64,000 bases of DNA from Halalkalibaculum roseum (GCF_011059145.1 NZ_JAALLT010000003.1:1-64000), one strand, 5' to 3'; shown: positions 34,169-45,746, counted from the first letter of the stretch. The notes: generated by a model from the sequence alone, not told the origin. Program-made: numbers and translations.

Positions 34169-34681
34169 TTAATCCTTCAGTTTCTTCAATTCTTCCCAGC
34201 GAGGATCAATATTTTCTCCTTCGCCTTCTTCTTTTATCGATCCAAATGTCTTTGACTCAAAATCTTTTGGATTCCCTTTTTCATCCAGGAATTTAGGATG
34301 AAGCTTTTTAATGGGTATCTGTAACATAATGGTATCGCGGACTTCCTCTTCAATACTTATGGTATTGGTAGAAAAATTAAACCTGCGTACCGCTCCATTT
34401 TCATCCTCGGTTTCTTCTTGAACATCAACCTTGAACACAACCTCATAGTCCGCTTCAACCGGTTTGTCGAAATACTCCAGCGAACGATCGCACTGTATTT
34501 CAACTATGGCATGTACGTCAAAGTTGACCCGGATAAAATGGAGAGTCCGATAAAAATCTATTTCCATTTCCCCACCCTTGAAGGTATACGGAGAAAGGTC
34601 AAGATCTTCCCGATCCAGCGACAAATCCCGCCGGCTCTGACCCTCAGGTATCTCAACTATGTGAAATTCGAGTTTTGACAT
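34169..34681 (-). CDS. yceD: YceD/DUF177 family protein
   Basis: The 170-aa product (ATG at 34681) belongs to the DUF177 family, whose members are linked to 23S rRNA or large-subunit maturation and lie next to rpmF in most bacteria. It is placed 24 nt upstream of rpmF here. The core IVEIQCDRSLEYFDKPVEADYEVVF contains the family cysteine. The acidic tail after KLHPKFLDEKGN is typical. A longer reading with 21 extra codons (to 34744) starts at a non-ATG codon within the neighbouring dNK gene region and was rejected. Confidence 0.88.
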   Translation of the reverse strand: MSKLEFHIVEIPEGQSRRDLSLDREDLDLSPYTFKGGEMEIDFYRTLHFIRVNFDVHAIVEIQCDRSLEYFDKPVEADYEVVFKVDVQEETEDENGAVRRFNFSTNTISIEEEVRDTIMLQIPIKKLHPKFLDEKGNPKDFESKTFGSIKEEGEGENIDPRWEELKKLKD

Positions 34682-34727
34682 ATCCTCAATAGCTTGCAAA
34701 GTTATGAATATTTGGATTGACCTGCAA

Positions 34728-35393
34728 TCAATTAAACAGTCCAAACATCCGTTGCTCTATCAGTTCAATAACGCGTCCAAGGTCTTCCTGATTATTCACA
34801 AAATCGAGATCATCCGTATCGATTATCAGCTTGTCATGCTTATATCGGCCGATCCAGTCTTCATACAGACGGTTCAGGCGCTCCAGGTACTCAATGCGGA
34901 TAGTATTTTCATAATCCCTTCCCCGCTGCTGAATTTGCTTAACGAGCGTCGGAACCTGAGCCCTGAGGTAGATAAGCAAGTCAGGCGGCTGCAAATATTG
35001 GGTCATTTCCTCAAACAGGGCCTCATAATTGCTGAAATCCCGGTCACTCATCAGTCCCATCTCATGCAGGTTCTTCGCAAAAATCTCCACATCTTCATAG
35101 ATGGTCCGGTCCTGAATAATACTCCCCTCCTTCTCAAGCATGTTTTTCTGGTGACGAAAACGGCTGGATAGAAAATAAATCTGTAAATTAAAACTCCAGC
35201 GTCTCATATCATCATAAAAATCCGCTAGGTAAGGATTGTCATCCACCGATTCATAAAAAGCTTCCCAATTGAAGTGCTTGGCCAACAATCCGGTTAATGA
35301 TGACTTTCCGGCTCCTATGTTACCGGCAATGGCAACAAACTTATCCTCTCCTTTTAGATCCTGTAAATCCTTTTGCTCCTTCTGATCACTCAT
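34728..35393 (-). CDS. Deoxynucleoside kinase
   Basis: The P-loop GNIGAGKSS (24-32) and the sequence FYESVDDNPYLADFYDDMRRWSF mark the deoxyadenosine/deoxycytidine kinase family (dNK, TK2, dGK type). The block IIQDRTIYEDVEIFAKNL has the ERS/DRT-type substrate motif. It phosphorylates salvaged deoxynucleosides with ATP; which base it prefers is not readable. At 221 aa it is normal. It sits between the pgi gene (58 nt) and yceD (46 nt) on the same strand, so it may share a transcript with them. Confidence 0.9.
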   Translation of the reverse strand: MSDQKEQKDLQDLKGEDKFVAIAGNIGAGKSSLTGLLAKHFNWEAFYESVDDNPYLADFYDDMRRWSFNLQIYFLSSRFRHQKNMLEKEGSIIQDRTIYEDVEIFAKNLHEMGLMSDRDFSNYEALFEEMTQYLQPPDLLIYLRAQVPTLVKQIQQRGRDYENTIRIEYLERLNRLYEDWIGRYKHDKLIIDTDDLDFVNNQEDLGRVIELIEQRMFGLFN

Positions 35394-35451
35394 TATATCC
35401 TTTCATTTCTATCATTTGGACTCTAAATACACCGAAGCCTAAACAATTCAT

Positions 35452-36744
35452 TTATTCCTTCCCCAGCAGCTGGTACATTGCTTTTTTGTAAGCTTCCACA
35501 CCAGGCTGATTAAAAGGATTCACTTCCAGACAGTATACATAGATGGCAGTAAAGAGTTCGAAAAAGTAAATCAACGATCCGACGTGCTGTGCATTCAGCT
35601 TTTCGATACTCAAAGTTACCACCGGTACCCCACCATCAATATGTGCCTCCTTGGTTCCAAGGTATGCTTTGACATTAATCTCATGAAATGTTTTCCCGGA
35701 AAGGTAGTTCAGGTTGTCTACGTTCTTTTCGCTGGATTCCACTTTAAACCCTGAGGTAGCCTCATTCACATTAATGAAGGTTTCCATCATGTTGCGGTTC
35801 CCGTTTTGAATCATCTGTCCTAGACTGTGCAAGTCTGTCGAGTAAGAGGTTGTTGCTGGAAACATCCCTTTTCCATCTTTTCCTTCGCTTTCTCCAAGCA
35901 GCTGTTGTACCCAGTTGCCAAAAGAATGCAGCTCAGGTTTAAATGAACCGATAACGTCTATGGCCTTTCCCTTTTGATGAAGGGCGTAACGGGTAGTTGC
36001 GTACTGAATGACATGATCGGGCGTCTCCTCCAATGCCTGGTATTCATTGACAGCACCGTAAAATAGCGTTTGTATATCGATACCCGCTACAGCAATAGGC
36101 AGTAAACCTACCGGTGTAAGAACAGAGAACCTTCCCCCGATATCGTCCGGTATAACAAACTTGCGGTATCCGAACTCATCGATTAATTCATTTAGAGCAC
36201 CCCCCTCTTTACTTGTGGTACAAATGATACGATTGGCAGATTCCTCCCCGTAGGTATCTATCATCCATTTACGCAAGGAGCGGAAAGAGAGCGCTGTTTC
36301 TAGAGTTGTCCCTGATTTTGAAACCACATTTAGATATACACTTTTGGGAGAACCGTCCTCTTTTTTCTGACTTATATACTGAAGCAGTTGATCCATATAC
36401 CTACCGCTCATATGGTGACCGGCATAAATGATTTCCAAGTCCTGCTTTATGGGGAAAAAGCTTCCAAGAGCTTCAATGACTGCTTTGGCTCCCAAATATG
36501 ATCCTCCAATACCGCACAAAATAAAGACATCCGCATCCTCACGGATAGCCTGTGCGAGCGAGGATATCTGCTCGAGTATCGCATCGTTGGGACTCTCCAG
36601 CAAGGTTCTCCAACCCAGCCATTCTGCTCCCTCACCGCTTCCGTGCTTAACCTGTTCAAATGCTTTTAACGCTTGCTGACGGGCTTTATCTTGTTCAACT
36701 TCCGATAAAAAAGGAAGCGCACCCGATACATCAACATCTACCAT
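35452..36744 (-). CDS. pgi: Glucose-6-phosphate isomerase
   Basis: It interconverts glucose-6-phosphate and fructose-6-phosphate. The signatures ILCGIGGSYLGAKAVIEALG, VVSKSGTTLETALSFRSL and GGRFSVLTPVGLLPIAVAG are intact, as is the late block IYVYCLEVNPFNQPGVEAYK. The length of about 430 aa fits the shorter Bacillus-type Pgi. I favour the ATG at 36744; a TTG nine codons upstream (36771) is possible, and neither shows a strong ribosome-binding site. The promoter should lie in the 150-nt divergent spacer to the prenyl synthase gene. Confidence 0.95.
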   Translation of the reverse strand: MVDVDVSGALPFLSEVEQDKARQQALKAFEQVKHGSGEGAEWLGWRTLLESPNDAILEQISSLAQAIREDADVFILCGIGGSYLGAKAVIEALGSFFPIKQDLEIIYAGHHMSGRYMDQLLQYISQKKEDGSPKSVYLNVVSKSGTTLETALSFRSLRKWMIDTYGEESANRIICTTSKEGGALNELIDEFGYRKFVIPDDIGGRFSVLTPVGLLPIAVAGIDIQTLFYGAVNEYQALEETPDHVIQYATTRYALHQKGKAIDVIGSFKPELHSFGNWVQQLLGESEGKDGKGMFPATTSYSTDLHSLGQMIQNGNRNMMETFINVNEATSGFKVESSEKNVDNLNYLSGKTFHEINVKAYLGTKEAHIDGGVPVVTLSIEKLNAQHVGSLIYFFELFTAIYVYCLEVNPFNQPGVEAYKKAMYQLLGKE

Positions 36745-36894
36745 AACTTGTAACCGACCTGAATTTTTCAAATAATATTCCAGTATTACTGCGAGCTAGA
36801 AAGTACTGCAAATGAATGGAGTATAAAACCTGAATAATTATTAAATTTCAACTTTTATTTGACAGGCAAAAACTGAATCATTAGCAGGCGGTAA

Positions 36895-37914
36895 ATGATT
36901 GACACCCAGCTGGAAAAAGCAACCGATTTTAAGAGGAAGCAGAGAAAAACGCTGAAAGAGATAACCGATCCGGTATCTCCGCATCTTTCCGATTTCAGAA
37001 GTTTCTATAAGGATGCTCTTCGGACCGATGTCTTTGTACTTGATAAAATCGTTCAGTACCTGCTTAAGCAAAAGGGAAAAGAGATTCGTCCCACCCTGGT
37101 ATTCATGTCTGCACGTCTTTTCGGTGATGTCACCAAACGTAGCTATGTCGCTGCCACGATGATTGAGCTGCTTCATACCGCTACTCTGATTCATGATGAT
37201 GTAGTCGATGAAGCAAATATTCGCCGTGGTTTTCTGAGCATAAACAAGGTTTGGAAAAACAAAGCCAGCGTTTTGCTCGGTGATTTTTTGCTTTCCAACG
37301 GTTTATTGATTGCTCTTGATCACGACGAGTTTAAGTTACTGAAAGTTCTCTCGAGGGCAGTGAAGAGCATGAGTGAAGGCGAGCTGCGACAATTTAAAGC
37401 TGCCCGCCTCTTTAATATGACCGAAGAATACTACTTTAAGGTCATCTCCGAAAAGACAGCCAGTCTGATAGCGGCCTGCTGTGAGTGTGGCGCCATTTCT
37501 ACTACTGATGACCCTGAGATGCATCAGAAAATGTATGATATCGGTATGTGGGTGGGTATTGCATTTCAAATAAGAGATGACTTATTTGATTACGGCGTTG
37601 ATGATGTTGGGAAGCCACGACGCAACGATATACAGGAACGTAAAGTTACCCTCCCATTGATTAAAGCCCTGGATAATGTCGGTATGCTTGAAAAAACCCG
37701 TATCCGTTACCTGATGCGTAAGCGGAACAAGAAAAATGCGGAGATTGAAGAAATAGTTGAATTTGTTCATGAAAACGGGGGTATTGACTACGCCAGAACA
37801 GTTATGAATGAATATGCCGAAAAAGCGATAAAGAGTCTTTCAACTTTACCGGAAACAGAAGAACGAAAATCTTTTAAAGATTTAATTCAATTCATTATTA
37901 AGAGAAAAAAGTAA
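36895..37914 (+). CDS. Polyprenyl diphosphate synthase
   Basis: It chains isopentenyl diphosphate units into a long isoprenoid, most likely the side chain of a quinone. The first Asp-rich motif LIHDDVVDE (98-106, DDVVD) and the second DDLFDY (228-233) are both seen, as are LRPTL-like GKEIRPTLVF and GELRQF. The 339-aa length suits octaprenyl/solanesyl-type trans-synthases (IspB). The product length is not readable from the sequence. It is the first gene of a plus-strand set with the LpxH-like gene 21 nt downstream. Confidence 0.92.
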   Translation: MIDTQLEKATDFKRKQRKTLKEITDPVSPHLSDFRSFYKDALRTDVFVLDKIVQYLLKQKGKEIRPTLVFMSARLFGDVTKRSYVAATMIELLHTATLIHDDVVDEANIRRGFLSINKVWKNKASVLLGDFLLSNGLLIALDHDEFKLLKVLSRAVKSMSEGELRQFKAARLFNMTEEYYFKVISEKTASLIAACCECGAISTTDDPEMHQKMYDIGMWVGIAFQIRDDLFDYGVDDVGKPRRNDIQERKVTLPLIKALDNVGMLEKTRIRYLMRKRNKKNAEIEEIVEFVHENGGIDYARTVMNEYAEKAIKSLSTLPETEERKSFKDLIQFIIKRKK

Positions 37915-37935
37915 GCCATATTTCCGCCCTTATCT

Positions 37936-38715
37936 ATGTCTGGTCAACACACCAAAACCGGGAAAAAACTTTTTGTATCAGACGCCCATCTTGGCGGCTT
38001 TGATAAGACATTAAACAGAAAAATTGAATTGGAGCTTATCCATCTCATCGACTTCTGTGAGAATAATGATTTCGATATGTACATCCTGGGTGATCTGTTC
38101 GACTATTGGATGGAATACCCCAATCACAGGCCCGAGCTGGGAGAAGAGTTACTGGAGCGATTCGAAAAATACAATCGGAATACGGGTTCAACACTTTATA
38201 TTACCGGAAATCATGATAACTGGACCAACGGATATTTTAAAACCGTTGGATTCAAGATTGAGAAAAACCACCATTTTGTAAACTTGGATGGTAAAAAAGC
38301 TATGTTATTGCACGGTGATGGTTTGGATGATCCCTCTTTTAATCTGCCCAGACCACTCTTTCACCGGATTTTACGGAACCCAAACTTCGTAAAACTGTAT
38401 CAATCAGTGCTGTCACCCGATACAGGATTAGATATCATGATGAAGTTTTCCAGACTGGCACGTTCCCGTGAGGTTACAGAAGCCGAAAAAAATCTGAACA
38501 ATTGGGCGAGAAAACAGTTAGAATCGTCGGACACTGATTTTATTCTTTGTGGGCACGATCACAGTCCGCGACGATTGAATTTTGACTTCGGAACCTTTAT
38601 TAATTTGGGTACATTCTACCAGCATAAATCCGTTGCAGTGTACAATAACAGCGAATTAACGCTCGTTAGTTGGAATGATGAAGCAAGGCAATTAACCCCT
38701 ACACCAAATACATGA
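37936..38715 (+). CDS. lpxH: UDP-2,3-diacylglucosamine diphosphatase (LpxH-like)
   Basis: It hydrolyses UDP-2,3-diacylglucosamine to lipid X in lipid A synthesis. The calcineurin-like metal ligands are all there: FVSDAHLGG (13-21), LGDLFDYW (51-58), GNHDNW (91-96), LHGDGLDD (His126) and CGHDHSPR (His207, His209). The 259-aa length is typical. The gene ends with a 4-nt overlap with the PBP gene. The presence of lipid A synthesis confirms a Gram-negative cell. A related LpxG/LpxI-type role is less likely given these motifs. Confidence 0.9.
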   Translation: MSGQHTKTGKKLFVSDAHLGGFDKTLNRKIELELIHLIDFCENNDFDMYILGDLFDYWMEYPNHRPELGEELLERFEKYNRNTGSTLYITGNHDNWTNGYFKTVGFKIEKNHHFVNLDGKKAMLLHGDGLDDPSFNLPRPLFHRILRNPNFVKLYQSVLSPDTGLDIMMKFSRLARSREVTEAEKNLNNWARKQLESSDTDFILCGHDHSPRRLNFDFGTFINLGTFYQHKSVAVYNNSELTLVSWNDEARQLTPTPNT

Positions 38716-41078
38716 GTGACTCCTCTCAAAATGACGACATGGATCGCTATTTCAACGATCCGGAATACCGTCGAAAAATGAAAGAAAAGCGGAATGGAAA
38801 TTCCGGCTCCGGTTCGCAAAAACCAAAGAATTCAGGCAGTCGTTTTCAGAATCTATGGGAAAGTGATTTATATAAATACGGTGCCATTACTATCGGGGCC
38901 TTTCTGGTTCTAGCCCTTGGCTTCCTAATATACTTGTCAACTGGCCTGCCATCGATTGAAGAACTGGAAAATCCACAAACAGCTATTGCTTCAACGGTTA
39001 ACAGCCGAGACGGGGTAGTGTTGGATAAGTATTTCAAGGAAAACCGTAAAAATGTAAACATTGAGAACATCTCTCCTCACGTCATCGATGCTCTCATAGC
39101 TACCGAAGACCACCGTTTTTACCAGCATTGGGGTATTGACATGGTAAGAACACTTGCCATCCCCTATCACCTAGCTAAAGCAGCAGTTGGACTCGGAGAT
39201 ATTCAGGGAGGATCCACCTTGACCCAACAGCTGGCGCGAAACCTTTACAAAAAAATTGGTCGGGACTTTTCTGTCATTCGTAAGCTACGGGAGATGATTA
39301 CCGCCATTCAGATTGAGCAGAATTATACCAAGCGGGAAATCATCGAGATGTATCTGAACACGGTTGAATTTCCCAACAGCGCCTTTGGTATTGAAACGGC
39401 AGCTCAGACCCACTATGGCAAATCAGCTGCTGAACTTACCATCTCGGAAGCTGCTACACTTGTCGGCTCAGTAAATGCCGTATATGCATACAATCCTAGA
39501 CTTTTTCCGGAACGCTCCCAACAGCGTAGGGATATCGTGTTACGCCTGATGAATGTTCGCGGACTTATAAGCGATGAAGTTTATCAAAAGTTGATATCTG
39601 AGCCTATCAAGCTTGACTATCATCCGCCTTCGAACTCCGGTCGTGAGAGCCGGTATTTCGGTGAATATATCCGAAAAAAAGTAATGGAGTGGACCAAGGA
39701 GAATGGGTACGACATTTACACTGACGGTCTGTCCATTTACACCACCATTGATTCTCACATGCAAAAATATGCGGAGCAGGCAGTAAAGACGAAGCTGGAC
39801 TCCCTGCAAAGCATTTATGAGGACGAGTGGACATCTCCCGGCGGCGAGTATATGGATCGCTTCTGGGAAAAATATCCCGGCTTTTTAAGAGATTTCATCC
39901 GTGAAACCGACCGGTATAAAAATGCCTTCTCCAAATACAATACCGATCAGGAGTCAGTTGTGTTTGATACCTTAATGGCCGACAGTGCGTATGTAGATTC
40001 GGTTAAACGGGCAAGAACCAGACTGGAAGCCAGCTTTGTAGCTATTGATCCCAGTAACGGTAACATCCGTGCCTGGGTGGGAGGATCGAATTACGGCAGT
40101 GTTCAGTATGACCACGTGTACCAGTCCAAGCGACAAGCGGGTTCCACTTTTAAACCATTTGTTTATTCTGTTGCTATCGATAATGGGTACAAGCCTTACC
40201 ACAAATTTTCCAAATACCCGACCAAGTACTATGATCGCGCCGGCAATGTATGGGATCCCAAAGACCCTCAAGTTCCGGAAGGTCCGACTATGGTTCCCTT
40301 GCGTCAGGCGCTTGCCCGCAGTTTGAACAATGTTACAGTCCGTCTGCTACCTGAGATTGCAGGAAATCCGGGTACTACGAAACTGGAAGAACTTGAACCT
40401 GCTGCACGTAAAATCAAGCAGATGGCTTCCAATCTAGGGATTGATATGACGAATACTCCGCCCTACCCTTCTATTGCACTGGGTACGGCCGAGGTATCTC
40501 TTTTGGAACTGGTCAGCGCCTACACCACATTTGCTAACCAGGGCGTACACATAGAACCCATTGCTATCACCCGTATCGAAGACAAAGAAGGAAACGTAAT
40601 CAAGGAATATAACCCGGAGTACCGCGAGGAGGTTATAAGTCCTGAAACCGCATACATGATGGTAGACATGATGCGGGGCGTAATACGCGGTGGTGAAGGA
40701 TTTCACGGTACCGGTGTCAGACTACGAAATGTTTATAACGTTCAGCAGGATGTTGCAGGTAAAACGGGTACCACTCAGAATAGTGCCGATAACTGGTTTG
40801 TGGCCATGATGCCCCATGTCGTTATGGGATCCTGGGTGGGCGGTGAAGACCGAAGAATACGCTTTCCAACTGATATCTCTTACAGTATCGGGCAGGGTGC
40901 ACGTTCTGCACTACCGATTGTGGGTAAGTTTATCAATCTCTCAACATCGGATCCGGAAACTCCATGGAGCTATGACTCCTTTACCCCTCCTCCGGGATTT
41001 GTCATGCCGATTGATCCGGATAGTGCTGCTACGGATAACCCTATGAAGGACAAGAATAAGGGACGTGTCGGCTGGTAA
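38712..41078 (+). CDS. mrcA: Class A penicillin-binding protein (transglycosylase/transpeptidase)
   Basis: It polymerises and cross-links peptidoglycan in the periplasm. An N-terminal charged tail leads into a membrane helix at about 57-76. The GT51 domain has ATEDHRFYQHWGID with Glu132 and GGSTLTQQLARNLY. The transpeptidase domain has the SxxK nucleophile Ser478 (GSTFKPF), the SxN motif Ser537-Leu-Asn and the KTGT box (684-687). The protein is 788 aa, the PBP1A/PBP1B range. It overlaps the LpxH gene by 4 nt, so envelope lipid and wall synthesis are linked in one transcript here. A repeat element and a shared terminator follow. Confidence 0.95.
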   Translation: MSDSSQNDDMDRYFNDPEYRRKMKEKRNGNSGSGSQKPKNSGSRFQNLWESDLYKYGAITIGAFLVLALGFLIYLSTGLPSIEELENPQTAIASTVNSRDGVVLDKYFKENRKNVNIENISPHVIDALIATEDHRFYQHWGIDMVRTLAIPYHLAKAAVGLGDIQGGSTLTQQLARNLYKKIGRDFSVIRKLREMITAIQIEQNYTKREIIEMYLNTVEFPNSAFGIETAAQTHYGKSAAELTISEAATLVGSVNAVYAYNPRLFPERSQQRRDIVLRLMNVRGLISDEVYQKLISEPIKLDYHPPSNSGRESRYFGEYIRKKVMEWTKENGYDIYTDGLSIYTTIDSHMQKYAEQAVKTKLDSLQSIYEDEWTSPGGEYMDRFWEKYPGFLRDFIRETDRYKNAFSKYNTDQESVVFDTLMADSAYVDSVKRARTRLEASFVAIDPSNGNIRAWVGGSNYGSVQYDHVYQSKRQAGSTFKPFVYSVAIDNGYKPYHKFSKYPTKYYDRAGNVWDPKDPQVPEGPTMVPLRQALARSLNNVTVRLLPEIAGNPGTTKLEELEPAARKIKQMASNLGIDMTNTPPYPSIALGTAEVSLLELVSAYTTFANQGVHIEPIAITRIEDKEGNVIKEYNPEYREEVISPETAYMMVDMMRGVIRGGEGFHGTGVRLRNVYNVQQDVAGKTGTTQNSADNWFVAMMPHVVMGSWVGGEDRRIRFPTDISYSIGQGARSALPIVGKFINLSTSDPETPWSYDSFTPPPGFVMPIDPDSAATDNPMKDKNKGRVGW

Positions 41079-41080
41079 TA

Positions 41081-41158
41081 TAGAACACGGATAAAACGTG
41101 ATATGACAGATTTTCGCTGAAGGGAATTTTTTATACTTATCTGTGCAAAACAGTGGCT
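41081..41158 (+). repeat. Post-stop intergenic repeat (TAGAACACGG type)
   Basis: Two nt after the PBP stop, the spacer starts TAGAACACGGATAAAACG, goes on with ACAGATTTTCGCTGAAGG and ends CTTATCTGTGCAAAACAG. It is the same family as the elements after rnc, rsmB and valS. Confidence 0.6.
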
Positions 41159-41164
41159 CAAAAT

Positions 41165-41196
41165 AAAAAAGGCGATGATTGTTCATCGCCTTTTTC
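41165..41196. terminator. Bidirectional terminator between mrcA and atpC
   Basis: The stem GGCGATGA / TCATCGCC with a TTGT loop is flanked by an A run on the left and a T run on the right. It can serve both converging genes. Confidence 0.92.
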
Positions 41197-41219
41197 TTAT
41201 TCGTAAATTCTAAGAGCTA

Positions 41220-41639
41220 CTATTGCGTGCTCACGGAAAACTTCATAGAGAGTTTGATCCTGTTTTCTGCCCGCTTAAGGGCCTTGCGAGCACGTTTTTT
41301 GTCAACGTCTTTGTCTTCCGCATCAAGTCGCTCCTTGGCACGTTGCTTCGCCTCTTTGGCTCGTTCTACATCGATCTCTTCTACAGGTTCGGCAGCTTCT
41401 GCCAGCAAGGTCAGCTTGTTGTCATGTACCTCAACAAATCCGCCACTTACTGAATAGTACTGGTTACTGCCATCCGCGTTGCGAACGAGTATTAGTCCTA
41501 TATCTAAAGTGGAGATAATATCTGCATGCAAGGTCTTGACTTCAAAACTGCCTAAGACCCCGGGAACCTGTACGCCTTTTACATCTCCGTCAAACAGAGA
41601 TCCTTCTGGCGTGAGAATTTGCGCTTGAAAGCTATTCAT
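41220..41639 (-). CDS. atpC: ATP synthase epsilon subunit
   Basis: It is the central-stalk subunit that links rotation to the F1 head and regulates hydrolysis. The sandwich domain (NSFQAQILTPEGSLFDGDVK, PGVLGSFEVKTLHADIIS) and the helical end (EIDVERAKEAKQRAKERLDA) are both present in 139 aa. It follows atpD by 9 nt. The rest of the ATP synthase operon is not in this window; a separate atpD-atpC pair is known in Chlorobi and Bacteroidota-type genomes. Confidence 0.95.
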   Translation of the reverse strand: MNSFQAQILTPEGSLFDGDVKGVQVPGVLGSFEVKTLHADIISTLDIGLILVRNADGSNQYYSVSGGFVEVHDNKLTLLAEAAEPVEEIDVERAKEAKQRAKERLDAEDKDVDKKRARKALKRAENRIKLSMKFSVSTQ

Positions 41640-41648
41640 GATCAGTTA

Positions 41649-43528
<1,880 letters not shown>

Positions 43529-44371
43529 ATGAATAATGCCAAAAATAGTTGCTCAAAATTACTGATTCCGCTATTACTGTTTTTTCTTACCTTTACAACA
43601 TTGGAAGTAAAGGCACAAGATCTTGATGTACCCTATGTGCCCACCCCTCAAAAAGTAGTTGAACGAATGCTTGATCTGGCAGATGTTAATTCAAGCGACT
43701 ACGTAATCGATCTGGGTTCCGGTGATGGCAGAATTGTAATAACCGCCGCCAAAAGAGGCGCAACAGGTCACGGCATCGATCTTGATCCTCAGCGCATTTC
43801 GGAAGCCAGAACTAATGCAGTGAATGCAAATGTAGCCGACCGGGTCATGTTTATGGAGGCTAATATTTTTAATACCGACTTCAGCAATGCCTCTGTTATA
43901 ACAATGTACCTCCTCCCTACCGTGAACGAGAAACTCCGTCCCGAGCTATTGGACAAGCTGGAGCCAGGGACCCGTGTGGTCTCTCACAGTTTCGATATGG
44001 ATGAATGGGAAGCTGATAAAGAAGTCATTGTGAATGACAACCAAGGGTCGGGTACTCATGATATTTACTTCTGGGTGATACCGGCCAAAGTGGAAGGCAG
44101 CTGGAGCTGGCAGACGGATGATAAGAATTTTACCATGAATGTCACCCAGCGATTCCAGGAAATCAGTGCAAATCTATCAGACTCTCAAGGCAATAGCTAC
44201 CGCGTCGAAGCAGCCGATCTCAGAGGCAAACGAATAAATATTCGCGCAGTTAACGGAGATGTAAGATATATACTGAGCGGACGGGTTGAAGGAGATGAAA
44301 TTATAGGGGTTCAGCAGCAGCATACTCAGGAGAACAAAAGTTTTACAAACTGGCGGGCCGGCAAACAATAA
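43529..44371 (+). CDS. Exported class I SAM methyltransferase-like protein
   Basis: The 280-aa product starts with a signal peptide (MNNAKNSCSKLLIPLLLF, cleavage near EVKAQ at about 30). A methyltransferase fold follows at once: YVPTPQKVVERMLDLADV, the SAM loop DLGSGDGR (61-68), the acidic GIDLDPQRI, and a later VITMYLLPTVNEKL. The C-terminal third (about 190-280) looks like a separate beta domain. A SAM enzyme sent out of the cytoplasm is puzzling, since SAM is not known there. It may bind another ligand. Homologues with this signal are known to me in other Gram-negative bacteria, without a settled role. Confidence 0.82.
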   Translation: MNNAKNSCSKLLIPLLLFFLTFTTLEVKAQDLDVPYVPTPQKVVERMLDLADVNSSDYVIDLGSGDGRIVITAAKRGATGHGIDLDPQRISEARTNAVNANVADRVMFMEANIFNTDFSNASVITMYLLPTVNEKLRPELLDKLEPGTRVVSHSFDMDEWEADKEVIVNDNQGSGTHDIYFWVIPAKVEGSWSWQTDDKNFTMNVTQRFQEISANLSDSQGNSYRVEAADLRGKRINIRAVNGDVRYILSGRVEGDEIIGVQQQHTQENKSFTNWRAGKQ

Positions 44372-44408
44372 AAAATACATCTAAATTGTTTAACCGGACT
44401 AACATTGC

Positions 44409-45746
44409 ATGGATAAAAAAACGGCTGGGCACCCCTTAAAAACCTTCAATAACCTGAGTGTCATTGCTGTTATTGTCGGCATTGTAATAGGTATAGGTAT
44501 ATTCCGCCTTCCTCCCCTCGTAGCCCAACAGGCAACGAGTGATTTACAGTTTATCAGTTATTGGATCGCGGGAGGTTTTATCTCGCTGCTTGGAGCCTTA
44601 TGCTATGCCGAACTGGCTGCTCTCAAACCCGATACGGGTGGTGAATACTTCTTCCTTAATGAGGCCTACGGTTCTTTCCCTGCCTTTATTTTTTCATGGG
44701 GACGGATGACGGTTATTCAGACCGGTTCAATCGCTCTTGCTGCATTTATCCTTGGAGACTACGCTACCCTGTTAATCGATCTCGGACCCTACAGTTCTTC
44801 CATCTATGCCGCTGTAGGTATTATCTTGATTACCGGACTGAACCTCTACGGTACTGCTGAGTCACGTGGCGTTCAAAATATCCTGGCATCGGCCATTGTT
44901 ATTCTGCTTATTGGTCTTGGGATATTCAGTTTCTTTTCAAATGTCCCGGAGGAACCGGCAGCCGCCGCAAATCAGGTATGGAGTTTTCCCTCTGTTGGTG
45001 CAGCGGGATCAGCAATGATTTTTGTACTGTTGACCTATGGGGGTTGGAATGAAGCCGCCTACTTATCGGCAGAAATCAAGGGCGTCAAGAAAAATATGGC
45101 CACGGTTCTCACAGCGGGTATCATACTCATCACAGGGATCTATGTGCTTGTAAATAGTGCCTATCTACATGTATTAGGGCTTGAAGCCTTGCAAAATGCC
45201 GATACTGTAGGATCCAATTTAACCGAAAAGGTATTAGGACCCGGCGGTGCAATATTTGTTACGGTTATTGTAATTTTAGCATCTCTTTCAACAACAAATG
45301 CAACAGTGATAACCGGAGCCCGGACCAATTACGCTTTGGGCAGAGATTTTAAAGTACTACGGTTTCTTGATGGTTGGCATAAAAAAAGAAATACACCCTT
45401 TAATGCATTACTGGTTCAGGGCGGCATTGCTCTGTTGCTGGTTGTATTGGGCACCTTTACAGAAGAAGCGGTAGCAACTATGGTAGATTATACGGCTCCG
45501 GTGTTTTGGCTTTTCCTCTTACTGTCAACAATGTCCATTTTCGTATTTCGCAATCAACACGATATAAGCGAACTTCCCTACAAGGTCCCGCTCTATCCGG
45601 TCACTCCCATTCTTTTTTTATTGGCCTGTGGGTATATGCTCTACTCCAGTCTTGCATTTACCGGTCCGGGTGCCCTCTTTGGTGTCGGGATCTTATGCCT
45701 TGGTATACCTGTGGTGATGGTAGAATACTATAGAGAGAAAATTTAA
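44409..45746 (+). CDS. APC-family amino acid permease
   Basis: This hydrophobic 445-aa protein has about twelve membrane helices. It begins with the APC-type start NNLSVIAVIVGIVIGIGIFR and carries GALCYAELAALKPDTGGEYFF, the conserved helix 2-3 region. TYGGWNEAAYLSAEIKG lies in helix 6. It takes up amino acids or related amines with proton or sodium; the substrate is unknown. It starts 37 nt after the methyltransferase stop, so both may share a promoter. A CCACA-type repeat trace follows its stop codon. Confidence 0.9.
   Translation: MDKKTAGHPLKTFNNLSVIAVIVGIVIGIGIFRLPPLVAQQATSDLQFISYWIAGGFISLLGALCYAELAALKPDTGGEYFFLNEAYGSFPAFIFSWGRMTVIQTGSIALAAFILGDYATLLIDLGPYSSSIYAAVGIILITGLNLYGTAESRGVQNILASAIVILLIGLGIFSFFSNVPEEPAAAANQVWSFPSVGAAGSAMIFVLLTYGGWNEAAYLSAEIKGVKKNMATVLTAGIILITGIYVLVNSAYLHVLGLEALQNADTVGSNLTEKVLGPGGAIFVTVIVILASLSTTNATVITGARTNYALGRDFKVLRFLDGWHKKRNTPFNALLVQGGIALLLVVLGTFTEEAVATMVDYTAPVFWLFLLLSTMSIFVFRNQHDISELPYKVPLYPVTPILFLLACGYMLYSSLAFTGPGALFGVGILCLGIPVVMVEYYREKI

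Noticed and set aside
34704-35171. 155-codon plus-strand frame opposite the deoxynucleoside kinase
   Set aside because: The minus-strand kinase has all its motifs, so this frame is a shadow.
36841-37194. 117-codon minus-strand frame overlapping the prenyl synthase start
   Set aside because: It overlaps the N-terminus of a certain gene and has no recognisable domain.
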